Source of the DNA: Actinocrinis sp046724665
GTDB lineage: Bacteria > Actinomycetota > Actinomycetes > Streptomycetales > Catenulisporaceae
Direction: 5' to 3'
DNA: 10,780 nt
Assembly (NCBI GenBank): GCA_046724665.1
Contig: JBKOWZ010000125.1
Coordinates: 1 to 10,780 of the forward strand
The translations under genes were made by a program, and so were the position numbers. A model generated the notes under the pieces. The model made no database searches. It was not told where the DNA came from and saw only the letters and a list, made by a program, of their open reading frames with translations. The first letter of the stretch is position 1. Each line of letters begins with the position of its first letter. Below are positions 1-6,749 of the stretch, piece by piece.

Positions 1-563
1 GCGTCGAGGACGCGCGCGACCAGGGCCCGCATCTCGGCCGCGTCCGCGCCGAGGCGCCCGGCGATCTCGGCCGTCGTGTCGCCGCGCGCCAGCGCGCGCA
101 GCACGTCAAGCTCCACCGCGCCGAGCTCGCCCTTCGGCAGCGGCCTGACCTGCGCGTCGGCCAGCAGGTGCCCGGCCAGCTGCGGGCTGATCCAGTGCCC
201 GCCCGAGGCGACCTCGGCCGCCGCCTCGCACACCACCCGGGTCGGCTCGGTCTTGTGCACGAAGCCCAGCGCCCCGGCCTCGACCGCGTCCAGGATCTCG
301 TCGCGGGTGGCCGGCCCGGACACGGCGAGCACCCGCAGGCCGCGGCCGGTCACCGCGGCGACCGTCTCGCGGATCGGCGCCTCGCCCAGGTGCAGGTCGC
401 AGACCACGACATCGGGCCGGATCGGGCCGTCGAGCGCGGCCGGATCGGTCACCGTGGGCAGCACGGTGAAGCGGGCCGCGACGAAGCCGAGCGCGAGCCC
501 CTCAGCGGTGGCGGGGTAGTCCTCCACCAGCGCGACGCAGATGCGAACGCCGTCATTGCCCAT
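1..563 (-). CDS. Two-component response regulator, NarL/LuxR type (partial, runs off the left edge)
   Basis: Cytoplasmic DNA-binding response regulator, expected to be phosphorylated by the kinase encoded just upstream. The window holds the first 187 codons and the C-terminus lies outside. The receiver domain covers about residues 6-120. Its acidic pair is E14-D15 in LVEDYP, the phospho-acceptor is D56 in VVCDLHLG, the switch serine is S82 in LAVSG, and the conserved lysine is K104 in FVHKTEP. From about residue 145 a LuxR-like helix-turn-helix begins (VELDVLRALARGDTTAEIAG), cut off at the edge. The ATG at 563-561 lies inside the end of the kinase gene (11-base overlap), which indicates translational coupling. 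A second ATG at 556-554 overlaps the kinase stop as ATGA, but its frame has no receiver motifs. The DNA target and the signal are unknown. The family call is firm and the role is open. Confidence 0.9.
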   Translation of the reverse strand, partial: MGNDGVRICVALVEDYPATAEGLALGFVAARFTVLPTVTDPAALDGPIRPDVVVCDLHLGEAPIRETVAAVTGRGLRVLAVSGPATRDEILDAVEAGALGFVHKTEPTRVVCEAAAEVASGGHWISPQLAGHLLADAQVRPLPKGELGAVELDVLRALARGDTTAEIAGRLGADAAEMRALVARVLD

Positions 564-1767
564 CGGGTGTCCAGCCAATCGTCACGGTCGTTCCCCGGCC
601 GGGCGCGGAATCCACGCGCCAGTGCGCGCCGTGCCGGTCCAGCGCGGCATAGGTGCCGGTGAAGCCGCCGCCGGGCACGACGGTCGCCGTGTCGAATCCG
701 GGCCCGTGGTCGCGCACCACGATCTCGCCGCGCTGCGGCGTGGACTCGACGTACAGGTTCACCCGGCAGCGCGCACCCGCGTGGCGCGCGGCGTTGCGCA
801 GCGCCTCGCCGACCGCGGCGCACAGCGGCTCGACCAGGTCGGCGGCCGGCTGGACGGTGACGACGAGCACCGGTTCGAGCACGAGTCCGCCGGCCGAGGT
901 GTCGCAGACCTGATGTATCAGGGTCTCGAAACCGGCATCCGCCGCGTCGGCGGCGTCCGTGCCGCCCGTGCCGTCCACTGCTCTGGGGTCGGCGATCAGC
1001 AGCCTGGCACGCCCGGCGGCCAGGCGGGCGTCGCGCAGCAGCCGCTCCTCCACCGGCTCGCCGGCCAGCAGCCGCTCGACGATCGGCAGCAGGTGGTCGT
1101 GGATCTCCCGGTGGATCCGCTCACGCTGGCGCGCCGCCTCGGCCGCCACGGCGCTGCGCGCGGCCTGCTGCTGGCTCTCCTCGGCGGCCGCCCGCGCCTC
1201 GTCGGTGCGCCGGGAGAGGCTGCGGAACTCGCGCATCGACAGCGCGGCGACGACGTACCAGGCCGCGAATCCGAGCAGGTCGGAGAAGAGCTTGAGCCGC
1301 ACGTCGGGCACGACGGCGAAGACCCATCCGACGCACAGCGCCGCGACCGCGGACGTCTGCACGGGGCCGAATTCGAACGCGAACCCGACGATCGCCGAGC
1401 AGGCGAGCGCGGTGGGCACCAGTTCGGTGGCGACGGTGTTGTGCAGATGCGGCGCGGCGCTGCGGGTGCCGACGAGCATCAGCGCGAGACAGAACACGAC
1501 GTCGCCGGTGACGAGCGTGCGGTCGCGCAGCGTCCCGGTGCGGCGCACCCGCGCGGCGAACCAGACCGCCTCGCCGGACGCGGCGGCGGCCGTGCCCGCC
1601 GCGAGCCACGGCCGCGCCAGTGAGGCCCACGCGAACAAGGGCACGTACGCGAACAGCGAGGTCGCCAGGCGCACGAAGGTGAGCATCCGGCCGATACGCT
1701 CCTCCGTCCGCACCGCCATCCCGCCGTTCTGCGCCCGCGCCTCGGGCGCTGTCACGCCTTCGGTCAC
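553..1767 (-). CDS. Membrane sensor histidine kinase, DesK/NarL (HisKA_3) type
   Basis: Sensor kinase of 404 residues that should autophosphorylate on histidine and pass the phosphate to the overlapping response regulator. Residues about 28-175 are a run of hydrophobic segments (roughly four to six membrane helices) with no sizeable extracellular domain, so the signal is probably sensed in or at the membrane. A coiled-coil-like, Ala/Gln/Arg-rich stretch (about 185-217) leads to the dimerisation/phospho-acceptor helix, with H223 in REIHDHLLP. The ATPase domain follows, with the N box at N325 (EALRNAARHA), the G1 box at D353 (DHGPGF) and a C-terminal glycine-rich G2 box (GRGTTVTIGW). A low-complexity Ala/Asp stretch (about 270-278) sits between the domains. 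The GTG start at 1767 is chosen because GGAGGGA (1778-1772) lies four bases upstream. An ATG at 1719 has no such site. Confidence 0.9.
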   Translation of the reverse strand: MTEGVTAPEARAQNGGMAVRTEERIGRMLTFVRLATSLFAYVPLFAWASLARPWLAAGTAAAASGEAVWFAARVRRTGTLRDRTLVTGDVVFCLALMLVGTRSAAPHLHNTVATELVPTALACSAIVGFAFEFGPVQTSAVAALCVGWVFAVVPDVRLKLFSDLLGFAAWYVVAALSMREFRSLSRRTDEARAAAEESQQQAARSAVAAEAARQRERIHREIHDHLLPIVERLLAGEPVEERLLRDARLAAGRARLLIADPRAVDGTGGTDAADAADAGFETLIHQVCDTSAGGLVLEPVLVVTVQPAADLVEPLCAAVGEALRNAARHAGARCRVNLYVESTPQRGEIVVRDHGPGFDTATVVPGGGFTGTYAALDRHGAHWRVDSAPGRGTTVTIGWTPDGQ

Positions 1768-1841
1768 GCTGTCCCTCCAGTTCCGCGCCGCGCCCGACGA
1801 CTGGATCCATCCAAGCCTGGAGGCTCGTGCGCGGGCAGGGG

Positions 1842-1862
1842 AATCCCGGTATTTCCGGGGTT
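1842..1862. promoter_or_regulatory. Inverted repeat in the divergent spacer (candidate operator)
   Basis: AATCCCGG (1842-1849) and CCGGGGTT (1855-1862) are reverse complements with one mismatch, around a TATTT spacer. The element lies in the 180-base spacer between the kinase gene (left, -) and the small + strand gene, where a dyad-binding regulator could act on either. No clear -35/-10 pair is visible nearby. The rest of the spacer holds only the two ribosome binding sites and a TGGATCCA palindrome at 1802-1809. Confidence 0.35.
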
Positions 1863-1947
1863 ACCGCGACGCGCGGCGCCGTGCCAGGCTGAAGCCGCGA
1901 AGCACTGGCGAATGCGAATACGGACATCGCGAGGCGAGGGGGACGGT

Positions 1948-2127
1948 GTGGCGAAGCCGCAGGTGAAGGTGCGCAGCTACCGTTGGGAGTTCGAGCTGCG
2001 GCGCGACATGGAGCAGATGCTCGCGGACGGCTGGCAGATGGCCGGCCAGGTGGGTCAGTTCGCGCAGGGCTACGGGGGGCTCAAGGGCAAGCAGAAGGTG
2101 ACCGTCACCTGGATCAAGAACGACTGA
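1948..2127 (+). CDS. Small hypothetical protein (59 residues)
   Basis: A short soluble protein of unknown function, read from GTG at 1948. A GAGGGGG ribosome binding site (1936-1942) lies five bases upstream, whereas the in-frame ATG at 1912 has none. It starts MAKPQVKVRSYRWEFELRR, continues through an acidic helix with a DGWQM core, and ends in a basic strand (KQKVTVTWIKND). The pattern of an aromatic strand, a helix ending in DGW, and a final TVTW strand resembles small actinobacterial and DUF4177-like alpha/beta proteins. I recognise no named family with certainty. There is no signal peptide or membrane segment. It precedes the acetyltransferase gene by 64 bases in the same direction, and that gap carries its own promoter-like sequence, so co-transcription is not assured. 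Confidence 0.7.
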   Translation: MAKPQVKVRSYRWEFELRRDMEQMLADGWQMAGQVGQFAQGYGGLKGKQKVTVTWIKND

Positions 2128-2160
2128 TCCGGCCTGATCGGGCACGGTGCGCTGATCGGA
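2124..2160 (+). repeat. Three direct repeats of CTGATC(C/G)G(G/A)
   Basis: CTGATCCGG (2124-2132), CTGATCGGG (2134-2142) and CTGATCGGA (2152-2160) recur between the small gene and the acetyltransferase. The first spans the TGA stop of the small gene. Starts are 10 and 18 bases apart. The third lies where a -35 element would be for the TACGTT hexamer at 2180. They may be regulator half-sites. GATC-containing words recur easily in this DNA, so chance is possible. Confidence 0.35.
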
Positions 2161-2179
2161 CGCCGCGCACGCGCCCTGC

Positions 2180-2185
2180 TACGTT
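2180..2185 (+). promoter_or_regulatory. Candidate -10 element for a leaderless acetyltransferase mRNA
   Basis: TACGTT fits the actinobacterial TANNNT -10 pattern and is followed after six bases by the GTG at 2192. This is the spacing expected when transcription starts on the start codon itself. No ribosome binding site precedes that GTG, and no good -35 is seen. Confidence 0.45.
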
Positions 2186-2191
2186 GGTCGG

Positions 2192-2746
2192 GTGGGCGAC
2201 GCGATGAGGCTGCCGGCGACGGCAATCCGCATCAGGGCGCTGCGGGAGGGTGACTACGAGCCCGTGGTCGCCGCGCTCGGCCAGTGGTGGGGCGCCGACC
2301 GCGCGCTGGTCAGGATGCTGCCGCGGCTGTTCTTCCGGCACTTCGCGGCCACCAGCCTGGCCGCCGAGTCCGCGTTCGAGTTCGAACCCGGCGCCGCGCC
2401 GGCCGGCCTGCTGGTCGGGATCGTCTCAGACTCGGTGCCCGGCGAGGCGCACGCGCACTTCGTCGGGGTCGCGCCGTGGCTGCGCGGGCAGGGCGTCGGC
2501 CGCGCCCTCTACCTGCGCTTCTTTGAACTGGCCGCGGCTCGCGGCTGCGTGCGGGTCACCGCGGCCACCACGCCGTCGGACACGGACTCGCAGGCCTTCC
2601 ACACCCGCATGGGCTTCCGGCAGCTTCCGGTGCCGGGCGGACTGCCGACCGCGCGGCAGGTGTGGAAGGACTGGGACGGACCCGGCGAGGACCGCGTGCG
2701 CTACGTACGCGACCTGGTGAGCACCGCGGCTACGGCTGCCCGATGA
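2192..2746 (+). CDS. GNAT-family N-acetyltransferase
   Basis: A 184-residue cytoplasmic enzyme of the GCN5-related fold that should transfer an acetyl group from acetyl-CoA to an amine. The substrate cannot be told from sequence. The N-terminal strand and helix (IRIRALREGDYEPVV, residues 12-26) are typical. The acetyl-CoA-binding motif A is VGVAPWLRGQGVGRALY (about 91-107), with the R/QxxGxG loop at residues 98-103. Motif B is seen as AFHTRMGFRQL (135-145). Length is normal for a single-domain member. The GTG at 2192 is chosen for the TANNNT element six bases upstream (possible leaderless message). An ATG at 2204 with a weak GGTGG site is the alternative and would remove four residues. The 3' end overlaps the convergent secreted-protein gene by 17 bases, with no terminator between them. 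Confidence 0.87.
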   Translation: MGDAMRLPATAIRIRALREGDYEPVVAALGQWWGADRALVRMLPRLFFRHFAATSLAAESAFEFEPGAAPAGLLVGIVSDSVPGEAHAHFVGVAPWLRGQGVGRALYLRFFELAAARGCVRVTAATTPSDTDSQAFHTRMGFRQLPVPGGLPTARQVWKDWDGPGEDRVRYVRDLVSTAATAAR

Positions 2747-3236
2747 AGTTGACCGTCAGGCTGGCCGCCCGCGCCGTCGAACTCGTGGGCGTCGGGTCGA
2801 ACAGCGCCGTCCCCGAGCCGTAGCAGGGCAGCACGAGCGACGTCGAGATCGCCAGCTTCGTGCCGTACTCGGTCACCGTGCCCACGGGCACGATCCGGGT
2901 GACGGTGCCCTGGCTGTAGACGATCGAGACGTTGACCGCCGTGCCGAGCGAGCCGGTGTAGCCGACGCCGGTGGTGGCGCCCGTCGAGGGCGGCAGGACC
3001 GCGACATACTGGCCGGGCAGCGGATGCCCGGTCTGACCTGGGAAGACCGGCCCGAAACAGGCCATGTTGACCGGCGCGGGACTGGTCACATGGCCGTTGA
3101 CGTCCGCGACGAAGTACTGGTTCGGCCCGATGGCGGTGGCCGAGGCGGGTGCGGCGCCGGCGCCGACGGCGGCCAGGGCCGGCAGGAGGACGCCGGCGGC
3201 GAGCGCGGCGGTCTTGCGTGCGCTGGTAAGGAACAT
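2730..3236 (-). CDS. Small secreted protein of unknown function, two cysteines
   Basis: Predicted exported protein of 168 residues. The ATG at 3236 is chosen because AGAGGGG (3248-3242) lies five bases upstream and it places a signal peptide at the N-terminus: a basic start (MFLTSARK), a hydrophobic Ala/Leu core and a probable cleavage site after ASATA (about residue 35). The frame stays open to 3335, but the extra 33 residues have no start signal. The mature part is rich in Val, Thr, Gly and Ser in short alternating strands, consistent with a beta-sandwich. It has exactly two cysteines, C60 in MACFGP and C138 in VLPCYG, which may form a disulfide. A PGQTGHPLPGQ segment (66-76) stands out. 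I recognise no function. There are no catalytic motifs, no lipobox and no sorting signal. Confidence 0.8.
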   Translation of the reverse strand: MFLTSARKTAALAAGVLLPALAAVGAGAAPASATAIGPNQYFVADVNGHVTSPAPVNMACFGPVFPGQTGHPLPGQYVAVLPPSTGATTGVGYTGSLGTAVNVSIVYSQGTVTRIVPVGTVTEYGTKLAISTSLVLPCYGSGTALFDPTPTSSTARAASLTVNFIGQP

Positions 3237-3356
3237 GAGGACCCCTCTGCGCGAGACGGTGTTACCGGCAAGTATCAACGTGCTCTTACTCGCTGTGCCG
3301 CAGAGGAGTATCGGCGCGGCTCCGGGCGGACGCAACCCCTGGGCCGCATCATGGAT

Positions 3357-3371
3357 CCGGCCTGGCGCCGG
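3357..3371 (-). terminator. Weak hairpin after the OB-fold gene
   Basis: CCGGC (3357-3361) and GCCGG (3367-3371) form a five-base-pair stem with a five-base loop, three bases past the stop of the OB-fold gene. The stem is short and has no T-run, so it is at best a weak terminator. Confidence 0.25.
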
Positions 3372-3374
3372 GCT

Positions 3375-3800
3375 CTAGTCGCCGGGCAGGGGGAGCAGTT
3401 CGTAGATCGGGTTGAAGACCGCCCGGTGCCCGTCCAGCGTGGTGATGCGGCCCCGGACCCGGACGTGCCGTCCGGGGCTGATGCCGGGGATCTCGCGGCG
3501 GCCGAGCCAGATCACCGCGACGTCGCCGGTGCCGTCCCAGAGGTCCGCCTCGAGGGAGGGCACGCCGGCGCGGGGGCGGATCGTCACGGTGCGCAGGGTG
3601 CCGGCGATGCAGACCTTCTCGCGGTCGGTGCACTGCGAGATCGGCTGCGCCCCGGTGGCGGCGATGCGCTCCTGCAACTGCTCGGCGTGCAGCTCGGTGG
3701 GGTCGGCGGTCAGCCGGTCGAGCAGCCGGCGCAGCCCGCGCCGGCGGGGGCGCGCCTCGCCGCCCTGGTCAGCGGACTGGCTGGTTGGTCGTCGGGTCAT
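3375..3800 (-). CDS. OB-fold nucleic-acid-binding-domain protein
   Basis: A 141-residue cytoplasmic protein. Residues 1-30 are basic and probably flexible (ARPRRRGLRRLLDRL). Residues about 60-138 have the strand pattern of an OB fold as in actinobacterial single-domain members: KVCIAGTLRTVTIRP, then an EADLWDGTGDVAVIWLGRR strand pair, then a glycine turn and HVRVRGRITTLDGHRAVFNP. By family it may bind single-stranded nucleic acid, but no partner is known. The ATG at 3800 lies 32 bases inside the transporter gene, so the pair is probably translated from one message. A GAGAG stretch six bases before the ATG is a fair ribosome binding site. From memory, similar OB-fold and transporter genes lie close together in other actinobacteria with further genes (a DUF3159 protein, Trk potassium genes) nearby. 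None of those lies between them here. Confidence 0.82.
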   Translation of the reverse strand: MTRRPTSQSADQGGEARPRRRGLRRLLDRLTADPTELHAEQLQERIAATGAQPISQCTDREKVCIAGTLRTVTIRPRAGVPSLEADLWDGTGDVAVIWLGRREIPGISPGRHVRVRGRITTLDGHRAVFNPIYELLPLPGD

Positions 3801-5754
3801 CGGGGACTCTCACCGGGGGTTGGGATGCGGGCGGGGTGTGCGCGCCGGAGGAGCGCAGCTGGTAGGGGACCGAGGCGACCACGACGCGGCGCTGGTAGAG
3901 CAGCCTGCCCTTCAGCCGCAGCGCGGACTGGTTGTGCAGCAGCTGCTCCCACCAGTGCCCGAGCACGTACTCGGGGATGAAGACGGTCACGATGTCGTTC
4001 GGGTTCTCGCTGCGCAGCCGTTTGACGTACTCGACCACCGGCCGGGTGATCTCGCGGTACGGCGAGGCGATGATGGTCAGCGGCACCGGGATCTCGTGCT
4101 CGTCCCACTGCGCCTTGAGCGTCGCGGTGTCTCGCTCGTCCAGGTCTACGGTAACCGCCTCCAGCCGGCTCGGCCGGGTGGCCTTCGCGTAGCCGAGCGC
4201 CCGCAGGGCCGGCAGGTGCAGCTTGGAGACCAGCACGATGGCGTGGTTGTTGGACGGCGGCAGGACCTTGACCGGGCCGGGCGGCGCCAGTTCGGCGGCG
4301 ACCGACGCGTAGTGCCGCTGGATGCTGCGCATCAGCAGCCAGATCAGCGGCATCGCCACCACCACGATCCAGGCGCCCTTGGCGAACTTGGTGGCCAGCA
4401 CGATGACCAGCACGGTCGCGGTGACCCCGGCGCCGATCGCGTTGATCACCCGCGAGCGCTTCATGTGCGCGCGCCGCCCCGGCTCGGTGGTCTGCGGCAG
4501 CAGCCGGTTCCAGTGCCGGATCATCCCGGTCTGGCTGCACACGAAGGACACGAACACCCCGACGATGTACAGCTGGATCAGCCGGGTCGGCGAGGCGTGG
4601 AAGATCACCACGAGCATGATCGCGAAGCCGGAGAGCAGCAGGATGCCGTTGGAGAAGGCCAGCCGGTCGCCGCGGGTGTGCAGCTGCCTCGGCAGGTAGC
4701 CGTCGCGGGCCAGGATCGAGGCGAGCACCGGGAAGCCGTTGAACGCGGTGTTGGCCGCCAGCACCAGGATCAGCGCGGTGACGAACTGGAGCACGTAGAA
4801 CAGCGCGGAGCCGCCGAACACCGAGTGCGCCACCTGCGCGATCACCGTGCGCGGCGTGCCGCCGGCCGGCAGGCCGACCAGGTCGGCGGCGTCGGCGGCG
4901 TGCACGTGCCCGGCCAGCGCCAGCGCGGTGACCCCGGCGAACATGGTCACCGCGATCGCGCCGAGCAGCGCCAGCGTGGTCGCGGCGTTCTTGCTCTTCG
5001 GCGGCTTGAACGCGGGCACCCCGTTGCTGATCGCCTCCACACCGGTCAGCGCGGTGCAGCCGGAGGCGAAGGCGCGCAGCAGCAGGAACATCAGCGCCAG
5101 GCCGCCATAGCTGCCGGTGGCCCGGATGTGGTAGTTCGCGCTCTCGGCCGTCAGGTGCTGTCCGGTGGCCAGCTTGACCAGGCCCCAGACGATCATCGCG
5201 CCGACCGCGGCGATGAAGCAGTAGGTCGGGATGGCGAAGGCGGCGCCCGACTCGCGTACCCCGCGCAGGTTGACCAGCGTGATCCCGGCGATCACCGCCA
5301 CCGAGATCAGCACCACGTGCGTGTTGAGGGACGGGAACGCCGAGGCCAGGTTCGCCACTCCGGACGATACTGACACCGCCACGGTCAGCGTGTAGTCCAC
5401 CATCAGCGCGCTGGCCACCGTCAGCCCGATCTTCGGGCCGAGGTTGGTGGTGGCCACCTCGTAGTCCCCGCCGCCGGAGGGGTAGGCGTGCACGTTCTGC
5501 CGGTACGAGGCGACCACGACCAGCATCAGCACGCCGACCGCCGCGGCGATGTACCAGGTGAAGTGCAGCAGCGCGATGCCGCCCGCGGAGAGCACCAGCA
5601 GGATCTCCTCGGTCGCGTACGCCACCGACGACAGCGCGTCCGACGCGAACACCGGAAGTGCGATCTTCTTCGGCAGGGTCGCCTCGCCCAGCATTTCGCT
5701 GCGTACCGGCGTGCCTACCAGAACCCGTTTGAGAAGCCCCATCGTCGATGACAC
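3769..5754 (-). CDS. APC-superfamily transporter, KimA-like (probable potassium/proton importer)
   Basis: Polytopic inner-membrane transporter of 661 residues with about twelve hydrophobic segments (residues about 30-480) and a soluble C-terminal domain (about 485-661). Annotation pipelines usually call such proteins amino acid permeases, but the N-terminal half resembles Bacillus subtilis KimA (YdaO), a proton-coupled potassium importer. Similar parts are VGTPVRSE/LGEATL, the ASDALSSVAYATEEIL helix, SYRQNVHAYPSGGGDY, LMVDYTLTVAVSVSSG and ALTGVEAISNGVPAFKPP. Residues at places I recall as potassium or proton ligands in KimA are present: D39, Y46, D120, T124, S128 and T234. The substrate is therefore inferred, and an amino acid remains possible. 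The GTG at 5754 is taken as the start because TAGCAT lies six bases upstream. The ATG at 5742 is the alternative, and neither has a ribosome binding site. The 3' end overlaps the OB-fold gene by 32 bases. Confidence 0.87.
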   Translation of the reverse strand: MSSTMGLLKRVLVGTPVRSEMLGEATLPKKIALPVFASDALSSVAYATEEILLVLSAGGIALLHFTWYIAAAVGVLMLVVVASYRQNVHAYPSGGGDYEVATTNLGPKIGLTVASALMVDYTLTVAVSVSSGVANLASAFPSLNTHVVLISVAVIAGITLVNLRGVRESGAAFAIPTYCFIAAVGAMIVWGLVKLATGQHLTAESANYHIRATGSYGGLALMFLLLRAFASGCTALTGVEAISNGVPAFKPPKSKNAATTLALLGAIAVTMFAGVTALALAGHVHAADAADLVGLPAGGTPRTVIAQVAHSVFGGSALFYVLQFVTALILVLAANTAFNGFPVLASILARDGYLPRQLHTRGDRLAFSNGILLLSGFAIMLVVIFHASPTRLIQLYIVGVFVSFVCSQTGMIRHWNRLLPQTTEPGRRAHMKRSRVINAIGAGVTATVLVIVLATKFAKGAWIVVVAMPLIWLLMRSIQRHYASVAAELAPPGPVKVLPPSNNHAIVLVSKLHLPALRALGYAKATRPSRLEAVTVDLDERDTATLKAQWDEHEIPVPLTIIASPYREITRPVVEYVKRLRSENPNDIVTVFIPEYVLGHWWEQLLHNQSALRLKGRLLYQRRVVVASVPYQLRSSGAHTPPASQPPVRVPDDPTTNQPVR

Positions 5755-5760
5755 GTCGGC

Positions 5761-5766
5761 ATGCTA
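5761..5766 (-). promoter_or_regulatory. Candidate -10 element for a leaderless transporter mRNA
   Basis: Read on the - strand, TAGCAT (5766-5761) matches TANNNT and is followed by GCCGAC and then the GTG at 5754, so transcription could start at the start codon. The lack of any ribosome binding site before 5754 or 5742 fits. No clear -35 is visible. Confidence 0.45.
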
Positions 5767-5790
5767 GTGCCTGGACGAAAGAACCGCGCC

Positions 5791-5830
5791 TGCCCGTCCA
5801 CCGGCAGCGCGGCGTGCCGCAGGACGGGCA
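5791..5830 (-). terminator. Strong hairpin at the end of the 2-methylisoborneol operon
   Basis: TGCCCGTCC (5791-5799) pairs perfectly with GGACGGGCA (5822-5830). Inside, after a 2x2 internal loop, CGGCA (5802-5806) pairs with TGCCG (5815-5819) around an eight-base loop. The 40-base structure begins eight bases past the methyltransferase stop, as expected for a terminator. On the - strand it is followed only by a weak T-rich patch (TTCTTT, 5780-5775), so it may slow or stop transcription, or protect the mRNA end. Confidence 0.65.
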
Positions 5831-5838
5831 CGCGGGCG

Positions 5839-6696
5839 TCACACGCGGTCGGCGGCGATCAGCAGGTACTGGAAGCTGCCGCCGCGGTAGGCGGTCAGGA
5901 AGGTCTCCTCGATGCCGGTGGCCAGCGGGGAGCGGGCGCGCAGCTCCCAGTACGGGATCGTCGCCTCGGTCAGGTCCACCACCGCGACGGGCACCAGCCG
6001 GTTCGCCGCCATCTCGCGGAAGTACGCGGCGCGGGGGTGGATGTCGCAGATGTAGTGCGCGTTGATCTCGCTGACCGCCCGCGACGGCAGCCCGTAGGAA
6101 TCGTTGTAACACCCTGTGACGGTCACGTACCGGCCGCCGCGCCGCAGCAGCCGCGAGCACTCGGCGAACAGCAGCGCGAGATCGACGTACATGGTGCTCT
6201 CGTTGTTCCAGGCGGCGCGGTACGCGCCGTCCGGGAAGCCGGTGTCGAGCATGTTGCGCAGGTGGAAGCGCACCCGGTCGGCCACGCCCCCCTCGCGCGC
6301 CTGCTCGTTCGCGAACGCCACCTGGGTCTCGGAGATGGACACGCCGTCCACGTGGCAGCCGAAGCGCAGGTTCGCCACCAGGCTGCCGCCGCCGCGCCCC
6401 GAGCCGAGGTCCAGCAGCCGGTCCTCGGGACCGACGGCGCCGAGGTGGTCGGCGAGCAGCTCGGCCTGCCGGCACTCGAGTCGGTGCAGCTCGGCGGTGA
6501 TCCGCCGGTCGCGGGTCTCCTCGGGACCGTCGAGCACGGACCAGTCGGGCTCGCCGATGCCGTAGTGGTGGTGGTAGATGCCGTCCACCTCGCCGAGGCG
6601 CAGGTTGACCGCGTTGCGCTCGCTGTTCCAGTAGTCCGCGACGGACTGCTCGTAGGCGCTGGCCGTGACGGGTGCGCGCAGATCCGTGGTGTTCAC
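5839..6696 (-). CDS. Geranyl diphosphate 2-C-methyltransferase
   Basis: SAM-dependent methyltransferase of 285 residues that methylates C2 of geranyl diphosphate to give (E)-2-methylgeranyl diphosphate, the substrate of the synthase encoded upstream. The N-terminal segment YHHHYGIGEPDWS (41-53) is characteristic of this family. The SAM-binding motif I is LLDLGSGRGGGSL (94-106), with an acidic motif II region near DGVSISETQ. NNESTMYVD (164-172) contains E166, in the place of the glutamate thought to assist catalysis. TGCYND (194-199) and INAHYICDIHP (211-221) are further family marks, and the C-terminal GGSFQYLLIAADRV is typical. Length is normal. The start is a GTG with only a distant GAAGGG site (about 13 bases upstream), so translation may depend partly on the upstream genes. 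It is the third gene of the operon, 70 bases after the synthase, with a hairpin just downstream. Confidence 0.95.
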   Translation of the reverse strand: MNTTDLRAPVTASAYEQSVADYWNSERNAVNLRLGEVDGIYHHHYGIGEPDWSVLDGPEETRDRRITAELHRLECRQAELLADHLGAVGPEDRLLDLGSGRGGGSLVANLRFGCHVDGVSISETQVAFANEQAREGGVADRVRFHLRNMLDTGFPDGAYRAAWNNESTMYVDLALLFAECSRLLRRGGRYVTVTGCYNDSYGLPSRAVSEINAHYICDIHPRAAYFREMAANRLVPVAVVDLTEATIPYWELRARSPLATGIEETFLTAYRGGSFQYLLIAADRV

Positions 6697-6749
6697 GATG
6701 ACTGGTCTGCCCTTCTCGCGTTCTGACGGTCGGATCAGTCGGTGGTTGG

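Noticed and set aside
449..823. - strand frame beginning inside the kinase gene and containing the ATG at 556
   Set aside because: Its product (MTAFASASRWW...) lacks receiver motifs. The frame from ATG 563 reads through LVEDYP and VVCDLHLG and is the response regulator.
3412..5373. Long + strand open frame of 653 codons
   Set aside because: It lies antisense to the OB-fold and transporter genes. Its translation is a low-complexity Arg/Gly/His/Asp/Gln mix with no motifs, as expected from high-GC shadow frames.
3797..6475. Long - strand open frame of 892 codons
   Set aside because: It is the wrong frame of the transporter and methyltransferase genes. The translation is Arg/Ala-rich without domains, while the overlapping frames carry clear family motifs.
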